Assembly: GCF_007752935.1 (NCBI RefSeq)
Contig: NZ_CP036319.1
Location: forward strand, 620,001-684,000
DNA from: Crateriforma conspicua
GTDB taxonomy: Bacteria > Planctomycetota > Planctomycetia > Pirellulales > Pirellulaceae
DNA length: 64,000 bases
Direction: 5' to 3'
The notes under the pieces were generated by a model. It was given only the letters and a program-made list of their open reading frames with translations, ran no database searches and was not told the origin of the DNA. Of this stretch, positions 36,189 to 46,554 are shown piece after piece. Numbering within the stretch: the stretch's first letter is position 1; every line of letters begins with the position of its first letter. The translations under genes were made by a program, and so were the position numbers.

Positions 36189-37688
36189 ATGAAAAACGAT
36201 TCGTCCCACCTGCGCACCAATCGCCGTCAATTCACCAAGACATCCGCCGGCTTGTTAGCCGCGGGAACCGCCGCACTGGCGTTTCCCAAACGTGCGATGG
36301 CCAATGCAAATTCAAAGATGCGGATCGGTTTCGTGGGTGTGGGAGGCCGTGGTTTCGGAGCCCATGTCAAAAGCTTGACGAAGTTGGCAAAGGAAGGCGC
36401 GCCGATCGAATTGGTTGCCGTTTGCGACGTGTATAGCGTCAACCGTGAAAAGGCTGCGAAATACATTCAGTCCAACTTGGGTAACCAACCGGCCCAGCAC
36501 GTCGATTTTCGCGACATGTATGCCAAGGAAAATTTGGACGCCGTCTGCATCGGTACGCCGGATCACTGGCACGCCAAGCAGGCGATCGAAGCCATGCAGG
36601 CGGGCATGAATGTGTACTGTGAAAAGCCGATGGTGAAAAAGGTCGAAGAAGCCATCGACCTGGTCAAAGTTTGGCGCAAGACCGGTGTCGTCATGCAAGT
36701 CGGTGTCCAGTCGACCAGCTTGCCGGTTTGGGATCACGCCAATCGATTGATCCGTGCCGGCCAGCTTGGCAAGGTTCTGATGTACCAGACCGAATACTTC
36801 CGAAACTCGGATCTCGGTCAGTGGCGGTACTATGAATTGACCAAGGAAATGAATCCCAGCAATATCGACTGGCGACGGTTCCTGGGCGTAGACGATGGCT
36901 TGTCCGAAGAAGTGCCATTTGACCGCGCGGTTTATCGCCAGTGGCGTCGCTTCTGGCCGTTCGGCAGCGGCATGTTCACCGATCTGTTCGTCCACCGAAC
37001 GACGACGATGTTGAAGGCGACCGGGCTGCGATATCCGGCTCGTGTGACCGGTTCGGGCGGAATCTATCTGGAGTATGACGGCCGCGACGTTCCCGACGTG
37101 TCAACGGTCGTGGCGGAATTTAACGAGGGCGTGCAAGGCTTGGTCACTGCGACCATGGCGTCATCGGAAACGCCGATCAAGCAAGTCATTCGTGGGCACC
37201 ATGGATCGTTTGTGTTTGGCAACCAAGAAGACTTTGACCAGTTCACGTTCGTCCCCGAACGACCCCAGGTGACGCACATCAGTCCAAAAGAAGTTCCCTA
37301 TGAACCGCAGATTATTCGCCCCGATCAGCGGATGCCGGAAAACAAGAATCACGCCCACTTCCAAAATTGGATCGACGCGATGGTCGCGGACGATCCCCAA
37401 CTTTGTAACAACACGCCGGACCTGGGTGCCGCCGCGATCGTGATCGTCAACTTAGGGGCACGCAGCTATCGCCAAGGTAAGGTGTACCGCTTTGACGGCG
37501 ATGAAATGGCGGTTTCCGAAGCCGACGGTTCATGGGCCAAACGTTGGGAAGATCGGTCTCATCAGCGTGGCAAGCCCGAGCATATTCCGGGCTGGGAAGC
37601 CGGCGATACGGGATCCAAGATCTTTGATCCGGATTACCAAAAGCTGGAAGGCCCCTGGATCGACGGCAAAGACCCGGCCGGCGCTTGA
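36189..37688 (+). CDS. Tat-exported Gfo/Idh/MocA family oxidoreductase 1
   Basis: A 499-residue NAD(P)-dependent oxidoreductase-fold protein with a twin-arginine signal (TNRRQFTKTSAGLLAAG, Arg 12-13). The Rossmann domain begins MRIGFVGVGGRGFGAH. The family motifs GTPDHWHAKQAIEAMQAG and YCEKPM (catalytic Lys region) are intact, and the C-terminal substrate domain includes GSGMFTDLFVH. Gfo/Idh/MocA enzymes oxidise or epimerise sugars and inositols; planctomycetes have many exported copies with unknown substrates. The neighbourhood (sulfatase, sugar isomerase, symporter remnant) suggests a role in carbohydrate breakdown. Confidence 0.92.
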   Translation: MKNDSSHLRTNRRQFTKTSAGLLAAGTAALAFPKRAMANANSKMRIGFVGVGGRGFGAHVKSLTKLAKEGAPIELVAVCDVYSVNREKAAKYIQSNLGNQPAQHVDFRDMYAKENLDAVCIGTPDHWHAKQAIEAMQAGMNVYCEKPMVKKVEEAIDLVKVWRKTGVVMQVGVQSTSLPVWDHANRLIRAGQLGKVLMYQTEYFRNSDLGQWRYYELTKEMNPSNIDWRRFLGVDDGLSEEVPFDRAVYRQWRRFWPFGSGMFTDLFVHRTTTMLKATGLRYPARVTGSGGIYLEYDGRDVPDVSTVVAEFNEGVQGLVTATMASSETPIKQVIRGHHGSFVFGNQEDFDQFTFVPERPQVTHISPKEVPYEPQIIRPDQRMPENKNHAHFQNWIDAMVADDPQLCNNTPDLGAAAIVIVNLGARSYRQGKVYRFDGDEMAVSEADGSWAKRWEDRSHQRGKPEHIPGWEAGDTGSKIFDPDYQKLEGPWIDGKDPAGA

Positions 37689-37716
37689 TCGAGATTCACC
37701 GGTTTTCAAATCGTTT

Positions 37717-37745
37717 CCATCGCGACGAATTCTTCGTCGCGATGG
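37717..37745. terminator. Perfect 13-bp hairpin between convergent Gfo/Idh/MocA genes
   Basis: CCATCGCGACGAA (37717-37729) pairs with TTCGTCGCGATGG (37733-37745) around three bases; a 12-bp stem with a five-base loop is equally likely. It lies between the stop at 37688 and the convergent stop at 37800. No T-run is present on either strand. Confidence 0.65.
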
Positions 37746-37799
37746 CCAGCGGATCGACGGTCCGGTGAACCAAGCCCCGATGTTCTGTGCACCAAGCCA

Positions 37800-39152
37800 T
37801 CACGCTTGATGCGGGTGCTGCCAAGGTTCGCGGTAAGCACGAGCCAGCCGCGCGGTCGCTTCGTCGTCGCCGACGACGGTATGCGTCGCAGGGTCGAATT
37901 CAAGCGTGCGTCCCAGTTCCATTGCCACGTTTGCCATGATGCATGACGCGCTGCTGATGTGACCTTGTTCAATATCGGCCACCGGTCGACTGCGATCGTC
38001 GATGCAGTCCAGGAAGTTCTGCATGTGTCCGCGAATGGCCGAAGCGACATGTAATTCCAGACGCCACTTATCTTTGTCCGTCAAGTCGGTCGGGTACTTG
38101 TCGGTTTGGATCAGCGGTTCGCCGTGCAAGCGTTCGCCGCCCTGACGTGGGATGAAGTCGTATTTGTGCACGCTAAGTTTCAGCGTGCCCTTGGTGCCAT
38201 AAATGATGGCGGCCCAGGGATATTCCGGATCGGGTGGCGATCCCCAACTCCGGTGCGTCCACACAACATCCAGCCCATCAAAGTCGAAGGTGGCGGTTTG
38301 CGTGTCCGTGATGTTGGCCTTGGATTCGGTATCCACCAAGATTCCACCGGTGCTGCTGATGCGTTTGGGCCAACCCAAATCCAATTGCCAGCGGACCAAA
38401 TCCAACATGTGCACACACATGTCGCCGACAATGCCGTTGCCGTATTCCATGAATGCGCGCCAACGCCTCGGGTGCACCCACTCGTTGTACGGACGCATCG
38501 GAGCCGGACCGGTCCACATGTCGTAATCCAAGTTCGCCGGTGGCTGTTGATCCGGCGGATTGCCTTTGGCTCGCATGTGGTAATAACAGCAGACTTCGGC
38601 ATAGGCCACGTCGCCCAACAGTCCTGCGTCGACCACCTTTTGCTTGGCTTCGATCAGGTGCGGCGTGCTCCGTCGCTGCGTCCCCACCTGAACGACACGG
38701 TCGTGCTTTCGTGCGGCGTCCAGCATCGCCTTGCTTTCCAAAACGTCGACGCCCGTAGGCTTTTGAACGTAAACGTCGGCACCGGATTCGACCGCCGCGA
38801 TCATGGGCAATGCATGCCAGTGATCGGGCGTGCCGATGATCACGATGTCGTGTTGGTGTTCGGCCAGCTGTTTGCGGTAATCGCCATAGGTTTGGGGGCG
38901 ATTGCCCGACGGTTGGCGTTTGGCGAACAGGTCCGCCGCCTCTTCACGCATCGCCGAATCGACGTCACAGACCGAAACGATCTCCACCGGTGCAATGTTC
39001 AGCAACTGCAGCGTGTCGCACTTGCCGTACCAGCCCGATCCGATCAGCCCGACTTTGCGTGGCGAATCATTTCCGGCCGCGTGGGCCGACCGAGCAATGG
39101 CCGCGGTGGTTGCCGCGGTCGCAGATCCGCGCAGAAACTGACGACGATCCAT
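37800..39152 (-). CDS. Tat-exported Gfo/Idh/MocA family oxidoreductase 2
   Basis: A 450-residue relative of the neighbouring oxidoreductase, with its own Tat signal (MDRRQFLRGSATAATTAAIA). The Rossmann start is RKVGLIGSGWYGK and the family box GTPDHWHALPMIAAV is present. The usual EKP is YVQKPTG here, a Gln for the Glu. The C-terminal domain has GNGIVGDMCVHMLDLVRWQL. It is convergent with oxidoreductase 1 and lies 57 bases downstream of the hydroxypyruvate-isomerase-like gene on the same strand, so those two probably form an operon. Confidence 0.92.
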   Translation of the reverse strand: MDRRQFLRGSATAATTAAIARSAHAAGNDSPRKVGLIGSGWYGKCDTLQLLNIAPVEIVSVCDVDSAMREEAADLFAKRQPSGNRPQTYGDYRKQLAEHQHDIVIIGTPDHWHALPMIAAVESGADVYVQKPTGVDVLESKAMLDAARKHDRVVQVGTQRRSTPHLIEAKQKVVDAGLLGDVAYAEVCCYYHMRAKGNPPDQQPPANLDYDMWTGPAPMRPYNEWVHPRRWRAFMEYGNGIVGDMCVHMLDLVRWQLDLGWPKRISSTGGILVDTESKANITDTQTATFDFDGLDVVWTHRSWGSPPDPEYPWAAIIYGTKGTLKLSVHKYDFIPRQGGERLHGEPLIQTDKYPTDLTDKDKWRLELHVASAIRGHMQNFLDCIDDRSRPVADIEQGHISSASCIMANVAMELGRTLEFDPATHTVVGDDEATARLARAYREPWQHPHQA

Positions 39153-39209
39153 GGATCAAAACCTAACGTGATGTGAAAACGGGGAATGCGTTCAGAAAAT
39201 AGCCGGTTG

Positions 39210-40112
39210 CTAGACCACGCACTGTCGGACGGCGTCGGTCAGTCCCGCAAGCGGATCGCCGGCGGGAATGAATTCATGGGCAAAATAGCCGTCGAATCCG
39301 GTTTCAGCGATCGCTTGGGCGATCGGCGGGTAATACAGTTCTTGCGTTTCATCCAACTCGTGCCGTCCCGGATTGCCACCGGTGTGATAGTGACCAAACG
39401 CATCATGATTTTCGCGGATGGTGCGGATGATGTCGCCTTCCATGATTTGCATGTGATAGATGTCATACAGCAACTTAAAATTGTCACTGCCGACGCGTTT
39501 GACCAGTTCGACGCCCCAGGTGCTGTTGTCGCACATGTAATCGGGGTGATTGACTTTGCTGTTCAGCAATTCCATGTTCAGGATGACGTTGTGTTTTTCC
39601 GCCACTGGGGTGATTTTCTTGAGGGCATCCACACAGTTCTTCATCCCCGTTTCGCGATCGATGCCTCTCGCGTTGCCGCTGAAACAGATCACGTTCCGCC
39701 AGCCTTCCTTTGCGGTCGCTTCGATCGCCGCATTCATCTTTTCCAGTGCTTCATCGTGATACTTGGTGTCACACAGGCCTTTGCCCAGGGAGTGTGAACT
39801 GACCATCGTGCAGATCAATCCGTGCTTTTTCAGCGTGGGAAAGTCGTTGGGGCCCAACAGGTCGATGCCGACCAATCCAAGGTTGGCGGCTGTGGCAGCC
39901 ATCTCCTCCAGCGAAAACATCTTGTAACACCACTTGCACACCGATTGATTCAGCCGGCCCTGCTTGGCATCGACATTCTCGGTTGCCGTGGCGGGCTTGT
40001 CATCGGCGGATGTGACACTGGTGGTTGCGGCAAGGCCTGCAGCCGCACCGCCCACGGTTCCGGCGATGGCTTGACGGCGTGAAAGAACGTTTTTTTCATC
40101 AGGTTGGGACAT
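39210..40112 (-). CDS. Exported hydroxypyruvate isomerase-like TIM-barrel protein
   Basis: A 300-residue xylose-isomerase-like TIM barrel. The ATG at 40112 gives MSQPDEKNVLSRRQAIAGTV, a twin-arginine signal; a longer frame to 40172 adds unrelated residues. The barrel starts LNQSVCKWCYKMFSLEEM, as in the Hyi/YgbM family. Metal-site residues are visible as ILNMELLNS (Glu), LLYDIYHMQ (Asp, His) and YFAHEFIP (Glu). Cytoplasmic Hyi interconverts hydroxypyruvate and tartronate semialdehyde; planctomycete exported versions may act on other sugars. It is the first gene of a leftward pair with oxidoreductase 2 and diverges from the truncated symporter. Confidence 0.88.
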   Translation of the reverse strand: MSQPDEKNVLSRRQAIAGTVGGAAAGLAATTSVTSADDKPATATENVDAKQGRLNQSVCKWCYKMFSLEEMAATAANLGLVGIDLLGPNDFPTLKKHGLICTMVSSHSLGKGLCDTKYHDEALEKMNAAIEATAKEGWRNVICFSGNARGIDRETGMKNCVDALKKITPVAEKHNVILNMELLNSKVNHPDYMCDNSTWGVELVKRVGSDNFKLLYDIYHMQIMEGDIIRTIRENHDAFGHYHTGGNPGRHELDETQELYYPPIAQAIAETGFDGYFAHEFIPAGDPLAGLTDAVRQCVV

Positions 40113-40295
40113 CGGCGGGCTTTCATTGAAATCGCGGAGCGACGTGCGTCGGAAGACGCCACTGCGCCGCAAACGTGCGGGAAATCAGCCCGCATTGTCT
40201 TCGCACCACGGTGGGAAAGCAAGTTTGTGTGGCCTGTCCCAGATTGGCGCGTCTGACACGCCGACGGATTTCGCCATGCACCCCGATCGAACCTG

Positions 40296-41180
40296 TTGGG
40301 ACATCAGGACGATGTGCAGTCTTTCGACTCGATACGAAGGTGGGCACGTCGGTTTGATGAAATCGTCGTGGGGGCCTTTGCCCAGAACATTTCGTCCTCC
40401 ACCGCCGATCAGGCCGGGGTGCAGCGTTACAAGACGACCGCGGATACGCGGTTGGCAGCGCGTTCGATTTGGGCCAATGCGGTGCTAACCATTCCGGCGA
40501 CGATCTTGTTCTTCGGGATCGGAACGGCATTGTTTGCGTATTATCATTCGCATCCCGGCAAGCTTGATCCGACGATCACCACCGACCAGGTCTTTCCACT
40601 GTTCATCGCTCGGGAGATGCCGATAGGTTTTGCCGGATTGATCGTGGCCGGTGTTTTTGCTGCCGCTCAGTCGACCGTTTCGACCAGCATGAATTCCGCG
40701 GCGACCGCGGTTGTGACCGACTTCATGCGACCGTTGAACGTTTGCCGTTCCGAAACCGGTTATTTGACCGCTGCCCGGTGGTGCACTTTTCTGATTGGCG
40801 TTGTCGGTACGCTATTGGGATTGGTGTTTGTGAACCCTGAAATCAAATCGTTATTTGACACGTTTTTGCGTGTCATCGGTCTGTTCATGGGCGTGCTGGG
40901 CGGTTTGTTTGTTCTTGGCGCATTGACCCGACGTGCCAATGCAACGGGTGCGATGATTGGTGCCCTTGTCGGTGCCACCGTGATGTTTTGTCTGTGGAGA
41001 TTCACACAGGTCAACGGTTTCTTGTATACCGCAACGGGCATCACGTCTTGTGTTGTGGTCGGAATGATCAGCAGTCTGGCCTTCGGCCGACCGAGGCAAG
41101 ATTTGACGGGATTGACCGTTTACACCCTGGGCCAAGCGTCCGGCGTCAAGCAGCAATCACCCGCGGAACATCGAGGTTAA
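40296..41180 (+). pseudogene. 5'-truncated sodium:solute symporter (SSS) remnant
   Basis: The 294-codon frame matches only the C-terminal half of an SSS carrier. Homology starts near [19 protein letters not shown] and runs through [33 protein letters not shown] and the last helices, ending cleanly. Full-length family members have about 500-530 residues, so roughly the first 230 are missing. Upstream bases 40113-40295 encode nothing hydrophobic in any frame, which argues for deletion rather than a single frameshift. The 25 or so residues before the homology are polar. An SSS carrier in a sugar-isomerase/oxidoreductase cluster would be expected as the uptake component. The stop shares the palindrome TTAA with the ATPase stop on the other strand. 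Confidence 0.8.
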
Positions 41181-44100
41181 GGACCCTCGTCGGTCTTCCC
41201 ATCTTGAAAGGCCTTTTCGACGTCTTGGTAGGTTTTTACCATTCGATCGAGTTGCTGCTGCAATTGTTGCAAGTCGCTGCCACTTTCGATCTGGTTTTGT
41301 AGGATCGGACGGAGCCATTCCTGCATCAAGTGGAACTGCCCTTTGACCAACTCCGCTAGAACGCGGGGAACTTTGTGTTGAACCAGCACTTTTTGGTCCG
41401 GTGGTGACGTCGCTTGTTGTCGGGCAATTTGTTCCAGACGTTCGGCGGTGGTGTTCAGGGATTCGGAAAGCTGAGCTCCCGAAGTGACCAGTCCGTCTCG
41501 GATCGATTCGACACGTTGGTCCATGCGGCGTTGTTGGTCTTCATCACCGACCGCGATCGCCCGGCTGATGACCGCACGGATCGATTCTAGACCGTCGCGC
41601 ATCGACGCAAGTTGCCGCAGCAATTGCCCGGTCGTGTCGCTGTCGTCCAGGCCCGACATACGGACGCTTTCGACGAAGGCGTATTTGATGCCGTCCCAAC
41701 GTTCTTTCTGTTCTGGTGTCAGGACGCCCAGCAGTTCACGGAACTTCAGCATGTTCGCTTCGTTATCCGTGGTCAGCGTCTGGGCGTCTTGTTCATAGCT
41801 GCTGACGATCAGTGACTGCAATTCGCGGTCGTTCATCACCGGCGCGACCTTTTCGGCGATCCGGTTCATGTTTCGGTAGCTGCCTTGCAGTTTGAACGGT
41901 GGTTCAGTTCGATAGGCATCCGCTTGGGCGGCACTTTGGATGTAGGTTCGGTTGACTTTCAAGACGACGTCACGCACACGCAACAGTTTGCGAATGACTT
42001 CGTACATGTCGTTCAACTGGTCGGGGCTGATCTTGGTTTCCAGTTCGATCCCTTCCATCGAATCACGCTGGGCCGCGGCGATGATGGCGCGGGCGTCCGA
42101 TGGTGGCGCGGTCGATAGCGGTGCGAGGGTTGGATTGCTGGTCAAGCAGTTTTCCAAATACGACATTTCAAATGCATCGGAAGATTCTCCGATGATTTCG
42201 CCCAAGTTGTACACGTCCGCACGATTGGACAGCATGTCGGGGATCTGGAACCGTTCGCCCGATTCGGTGTAGGGGTTGCCCGCCATGACAACCGCGACAC
42301 GACGACCACGCAAATCGTAGGTACGTGTTTTGCCGTCGCGGACACCTTCGATCTTCCGCGTCGCATCGCACAAGGAGATGAACTTCTGCAGTAGTTCCGG
42401 GTTGGTGTGCTGTATATCGTCCAGGTACAGCATCACGTTGTCACCCATTTCCAGAGCTAAATTCAATCGCTGGACTTCTTCCCTGGCGGCGGCGTTGGGG
42501 GCTTCGGCGGGATCCAGCGAAGTGACACCGTGGCCGATCGCCGGGCCGTTGATCTTCATGAAGACGATCCCCAACCGATTGGCGATGTATTCCATCAACG
42601 TCGTCTTGCCGTACCCCGGTGGCGAAATCAGTAGCAACAGTCCCATACGATCGGTGCGTTTGCCGTCACCCGCGGCACCGATTTGTTTGGCCAAGTTGTC
42701 ACCGATCAGCGGCAGATAGACTTCGTCCAGCAACCGGTTACGGACAAAACTGGTCAAGACCCTTGGTTTGAATTCATCCAAACGCATGGAGTCACGCGAC
42801 TGTTCGACGATCCGGTTTTTTGATTCGTGTAGCCGCTGAAAACTCGGAACGACCGAACGGACGTAATGGCTCATTCGGTCGGTGAACTCGTGATAGTCCA
42901 ACGACAACTTGCCACCGCTGATCCGTGAATGGCTGCCAACGATTCCGGAAAGCATTTGGGCCGTCGTGGCGGTGGCGGTCTTGAACGAATCTGCACCACC
43001 CCACTGGATCAACAAGGCCAGTTCATTGCGGTGCGCGATGGCCTTTTGACGATCGGAATCGGAAAGCGAATCGATATGTGCGTCTGCCCAGTTGCGGGCA
43101 AGAACAAAGGCTTGCGTCGCCGAAACACTGGATGGTTTTCCAGTGGCCGGCATTTTTCCCGCGGTTTGGAACTGTGTGTACAGTTCTGCCGCGTCACGGC
43201 TGATCGTCGACTTGCGGACGGATGTCGTCAGTTGGTCGAACAGGTAGTCAGCCATCCGCTGCGGAGTCAAAGTCGAATCAAACAGAGACGAAAATTCATC
43301 GAATTGTGCGGTGATTGCGTCGCACAATTGCTGGTGAAATTGACGCGCCGGTGTGGCGTTGGGATAGGCTTTGGCAAGTCGGCCGTAGCCGCCGACCCAA
43401 TCAGAAAACGATTTTTGCGTGGCGGTGTCGGCTAGCTTCTTCAGCCACAGCAGTGACGCCGCGCGGACCGTTGGCGAATGACGCAACAACCCTAGTTGCC
43501 GGTCCATCGCAAGCAGCGTGGTCAGCACGATCGCCGCATCATGATCGTGCACGCCTTTGGCATAGCCTTCTTCAAAACGACCCGCCATCTGTTTTTGAAC
43601 CCATGTGGTCCATTGCGGCAATGCCTCGGGATCGTCCGCGTCAAGTTCGGTTGGAAGCCTGCCGCTGCTGATTGAACGAAACAGGTCGTATGCCAGGTAT
43701 TCGCCACGATAGACATCGCGGTTTTCGCTGATCAATGCTTGATCCCAAAGATCGCGGGCATCTTCCAACGCCGCATCGTGCAGAGGATCAAAGTACTGGG
43801 TGCCGGTCAGGTGAAGGCACATTTGACCATCACGCAAGACGGTGGTCAGGTCCAGCGGTTGTGTGTTGACGGCAAAACGCTTGTCGCCCAGACGGATGAC
43901 TTCGCCGCCGTCCTCGTACAACTCGCGACGATCCTTCAATTGCCGAACGGCGTCTTCGCGAGCCGATTTCAGACGTCCACGCAGGTCTTCGGCGCGGACG
44001 GCATCATTCAAGTCGTCCAGCGAATCGACGATGTCGCGGACCTTTTGAACCATCAGATCGCCGGCAAAGTAGGCGGCGATTTCCTCAGGAGTTTCAATCG

Positions 44101-46423
44101 TATCGATGCGCGACTTGATGCTCTGCAGGATCCGGTCCGCTGCGGTCGCCAGCGATTGTGCCCGCCGGTTTTGCTTTTCGACCAGCGCGACCTTGCGGCT
44201 TTCAAACGCCGCGTAGATCTCTTCCCGCCGAGTTGCCAATTGCGGAATGAAGTCGTCGAATTCCGCAAAGCGGCCTTCCAGTTCCTCCAGTTGCAACATG
44301 ACCTTGGTCAGGTACTGGTCACACTTGGCGGGCGTGTCGCAGATGTCCAGGTATCCGGCCGTGCTTTGGGCCAGCAACTTCATCTGTGACGCAAACTCCG
44401 CACGACCCTCGACCGATTGAAGGTCCTGGATTCGGGCCTTTAGCGCGCTGCGGACGCGATTGACCGACGCCAGCACGTCGCCGATGTTATCGACGATGGT
44501 GGTGCGTTTGGTGGTGTCATCGATTTTAAGGTTGCTGACGGTTTCGGTCAGCATTTCCAGATGTTCGGCCGTTTGGTCGATGCGTTCCTGGATCTCTTTT
44601 GCGGCCGCAACGGTTTCCGTTTGCCGGATCGTCGCATCGATTTCTGCAACGCGTTGCGTGTACGGGGCAAGTGCGTCGTTGCCCAGAAGAAAATCGACAC
44701 ACCGCCGGCTGATCCTTTCGGATTTTTCAACGACAGACGTTTCCAGGGATTGCACCCGAGTTTTATCGACGTACCGGAGGTCTTTCAACGCCAATGCAGC
44801 GGCCCGTTGACGTCGCAGTTTTGACAGGACGTCGACGAAGTCATCGATTGATTCGAAACGGCTGCGATCAACCGCCTTCAACAATTCATCAATCTCTTTG
44901 GCGACGCGTTTGGTCGCAGATTCCGTTTCGTTCTTTGCGCGGACGACCTTTTCAAATTCTTCGATGGCCGTATTGGCCGCTTGGCGGATCTGATTCAGCG
45001 GCTGGTTCAGTTCCTGTGTTTCCGCTTTGTCGATCCAAAAGTATGAATCCAGGATGTCGCCAGTTTTCTTGGCAATGTCGACGTACAGACCTTCATAGCT
45101 GTCGTCTTTGTCGATCAGTTGCAACACTTCGTTGCATTCGGACATGCCCCGAACGATTTCTTGGTTGCCGATTTTGAACAGAAGCGAATCGCTTTGGTGT
45201 TCGGCGATAAAATCGGGTCCGGTAAACGGGGTCTGCCAGACCTGGATCGCGTGGTGTTTTTGTGGCTGGTCGTTTCCGGTGAAGCAAACCATTTCGCCAC
45301 GCTGGAAAAACGTCTGGCCATGACAGACCAACGGCGTGTCCACGGTTTGGTTGATCAGGTTGTAGCGAAGCTGGATGTAGGTGCCGCTTTCCGGGTTGTA
45401 AAACAAGTACAGAAAGTCTTCGCCGTTGGGCGATGCCACGGTCCGCTGGTAACGCATGTCGATCAGGCCGTGATCGAAGCGTTTGAACTGACCCGTCTGC
45501 AGATAATAACCGCCGGGGAAAATCAGCCCCTGGTCGCTGGGCAACATCACACAAGCGTGTTCGATTTCGTCCAGACGCATCGCCTGGCCCAACTTTCCAT
45601 TGAACACAAAATGGCGGAACGTGTTTTCTTGGTACGGTTTGATCCGGATCAGAATCAAGTTTCCGACGACCGCGTAATAGACCTCCGCGTCGTCCAGGGT
45701 TTGATCCGGATTTTCGACCGGTTCGGCCAGGATGCCTTCGCCGCTTTCGGTGTTGTCTTCGATCTTGATCGTCAGATCGCCGCCGACCGTTTCGACGAAG
45801 ACCCGGTCATCCAGACTGATGTGCGGATGTTTTCCGTAGACGTGTTGGTCGCGGGTGGTTCGCGTCCAGCGGAATTCGTGCTGCGCGGGGTCACGGACTT
45901 CGTGTTCGCTGCGGTTGTCGACATAGACCAAACGGTCATCTTCGATCCGCCATTTGAACGATTTGATATCACGCGGCGTTTTGCCGACGCGAAAGACCAT
46001 GTGCAACAATGGCCCGTCGCGAAAAAAGCGGGCGAAGGTCGTGCCTTTATAGAATCGATACAGTTCGGCGAAATCGCTGTGGAATCGGTCGTCGCCGATC
46101 AAGTCCAGCGATTCGGTGTGGAATTGGTGGTCATCGAATCGATAGGCGGAAAACACGTCGCCGATTTCGGTTTCCAGTTTTAAACCGAACTGGACGTTGT
46201 ATCCGAACAGAAAGCGGTCGCCGACGCTGATCAGATCGCGCGGGACACAATTGTGTGTGGTGGTGACGCGTTCGGTCGTCACCAATTTCGTTTCGATGTT
46301 GCCAAAGACTTCGCTGCGTGAATCGTTCAAGCGACGCAGTCGGTCGCGCAGGTCCTTGGCGGCATCGCGGATGCGTTGACGCAGGACTTCGTACGTCCCG
46401 GCGGCCAGCTGGGTGTCGGTCAT
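41177..46423 (-). CDS. Giant DUF3686 AAA+ ATPase (annotated in other genomes as DNA-repair ATPase)
   Basis: A 1748-residue protein, last gene of the YqiJ-flotillin-ATPase unit. Residues about 40-490 are beta-rich and match the DUF3686 region (for example [20 protein letters not shown] and [20 protein letters not shown]). About 500-900 is predicted coiled coil ([36 protein letters not shown]). The AAA+ domain has Walker [10 protein letters not shown] around K1273, a Walker B of VMLYLDDIQ with Asp where Glu is usual, a sensor-1-like [11 protein letters not shown] and a candidate arginine-finger segment [12 protein letters not shown] helical tail follows. No membrane segment or export signal is seen, so it is probably cytoplasmic, perhaps tethered by the flotillin. 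The DNA-repair label rests on homology only. Confidence 0.88.
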   Translation of the reverse strand: MTDTQLAAGTYEVLRQRIRDAAKDLRDRLRRLNDSRSEVFGNIETKLVTTERVTTTHNCVPRDLISVGDRFLFGYNVQFGLKLETEIGDVFSAYRFDDHQFHTESLDLIGDDRFHSDFAELYRFYKGTTFARFFRDGPLLHMVFRVGKTPRDIKSFKWRIEDDRLVYVDNRSEHEVRDPAQHEFRWTRTTRDQHVYGKHPHISLDDRVFVETVGGDLTIKIEDNTESGEGILAEPVENPDQTLDDAEVYYAVVGNLILIRIKPYQENTFRHFVFNGKLGQAMRLDEIEHACVMLPSDQGLIFPGGYYLQTGQFKRFDHGLIDMRYQRTVASPNGEDFLYLFYNPESGTYIQLRYNLINQTVDTPLVCHGQTFFQRGEMVCFTGNDQPQKHHAIQVWQTPFTGPDFIAEHQSDSLLFKIGNQEIVRGMSECNEVLQLIDKDDSYEGLYVDIAKKTGDILDSYFWIDKAETQELNQPLNQIRQAANTAIEEFEKVVRAKNETESATKRVAKEIDELLKAVDRSRFESIDDFVDVLSKLRRQRAAALALKDLRYVDKTRVQSLETSVVEKSERISRRCVDFLLGNDALAPYTQRVAEIDATIRQTETVAAAKEIQERIDQTAEHLEMLTETVSNLKIDDTTKRTTIVDNIGDVLASVNRVRSALKARIQDLQSVEGRAEFASQMKLLAQSTAGYLDICDTPAKCDQYLTKVMLQLEELEGRFAEFDDFIPQLATRREEIYAAFESRKVALVEKQNRRAQSLATAADRILQSIKSRIDTIETPEEIAAYFAGDLMVQKVRDIVDSLDDLNDAVRAEDLRGRLKSAREDAVRQLKDRRELYEDGGEVIRLGDKRFAVNTQPLDLTTVLRDGQMCLHLTGTQYFDPLHDAALEDARDLWDQALISENRDVYRGEYLAYDLFRSISSGRLPTELDADDPEALPQWTTWVQKQMAGRFEEGYAKGVHDHDAAIVLTTLLAMDRQLGLLRHSPTVRAASLLWLKKLADTATQKSFSDWVGGYGRLAKAYPNATPARQFHQQLCDAITAQFDEFSSLFDSTLTPQRMADYLFDQLTTSVRKSTISRDAAELYTQFQTAGKMPATGKPSSVSATQAFVLARNWADAHIDSLSDSDRQKAIAHRNELALLIQWGGADSFKTATATTAQMLSGIVGSHSRISGGKLSLDYHEFTDRMSHYVRSVVPSFQRLHESKNRIVEQSRDSMRLDEFKPRVLTSFVRNRLLDEVYLPLIGDNLAKQIGAAGDGKRTDRMGLLLLISPPGYGKTTLMEYIANRLGIVFMKINGPAIGHGVTSLDPAEAPNAAAREEVQRLNLALEMGDNVMLYLDDIQHTNPELLQKFISLCDATRKIEGVRDGKTRTYDLRGRRVAVVMAGNPYTESGERFQIPDMLSNRADVYNLGEIIGESSDAFEMSYLENCLTSNPTLAPLSTAPPSDARAIIAAAQRDSMEGIELETKISPDQLNDMYEVIRKLLRVRDVVLKVNRTYIQSAAQADAYRTEPPFKLQGSYRNMNRIAEKVAPVMNDRELQSLIVSSYEQDAQTLTTDNEANMLKFRELLGVLTPEQKERWDGIKYAFVESVRMSGLDDSDTTGQLLRQLASMRDGLESIRAVISRAIAVGDEDQQRRMDQRVESIRDGLVTSGAQLSESLNTTAERLEQIARQQATSPPDQKVLVQHKVPRVLAELVKGQFHLMQEWLRPILQNQIESGSDLQQLQQQLDRMVKTYQDVEKAFQDGKTDEGP

Positions 46424-46554
46424 GGCACTAGGCGTTCATCGATGGCTGGATGGTTGGCGATTGGTCACCGAGACGGCCGTCACGTCGCAGCGGCAAGGCC
46501 GGCTGCAACGGTGGGTGTGGCGCGTGGGTGGTGTCCATGGGGAACCGCAGAGAA

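Noticed and set aside
45119-46183. 354-codon open frame antisense to the giant ATPase
   Set aside because: It falls within the DUF3686 region and shows only Val/Phe/Asp-rich shadow sequence.
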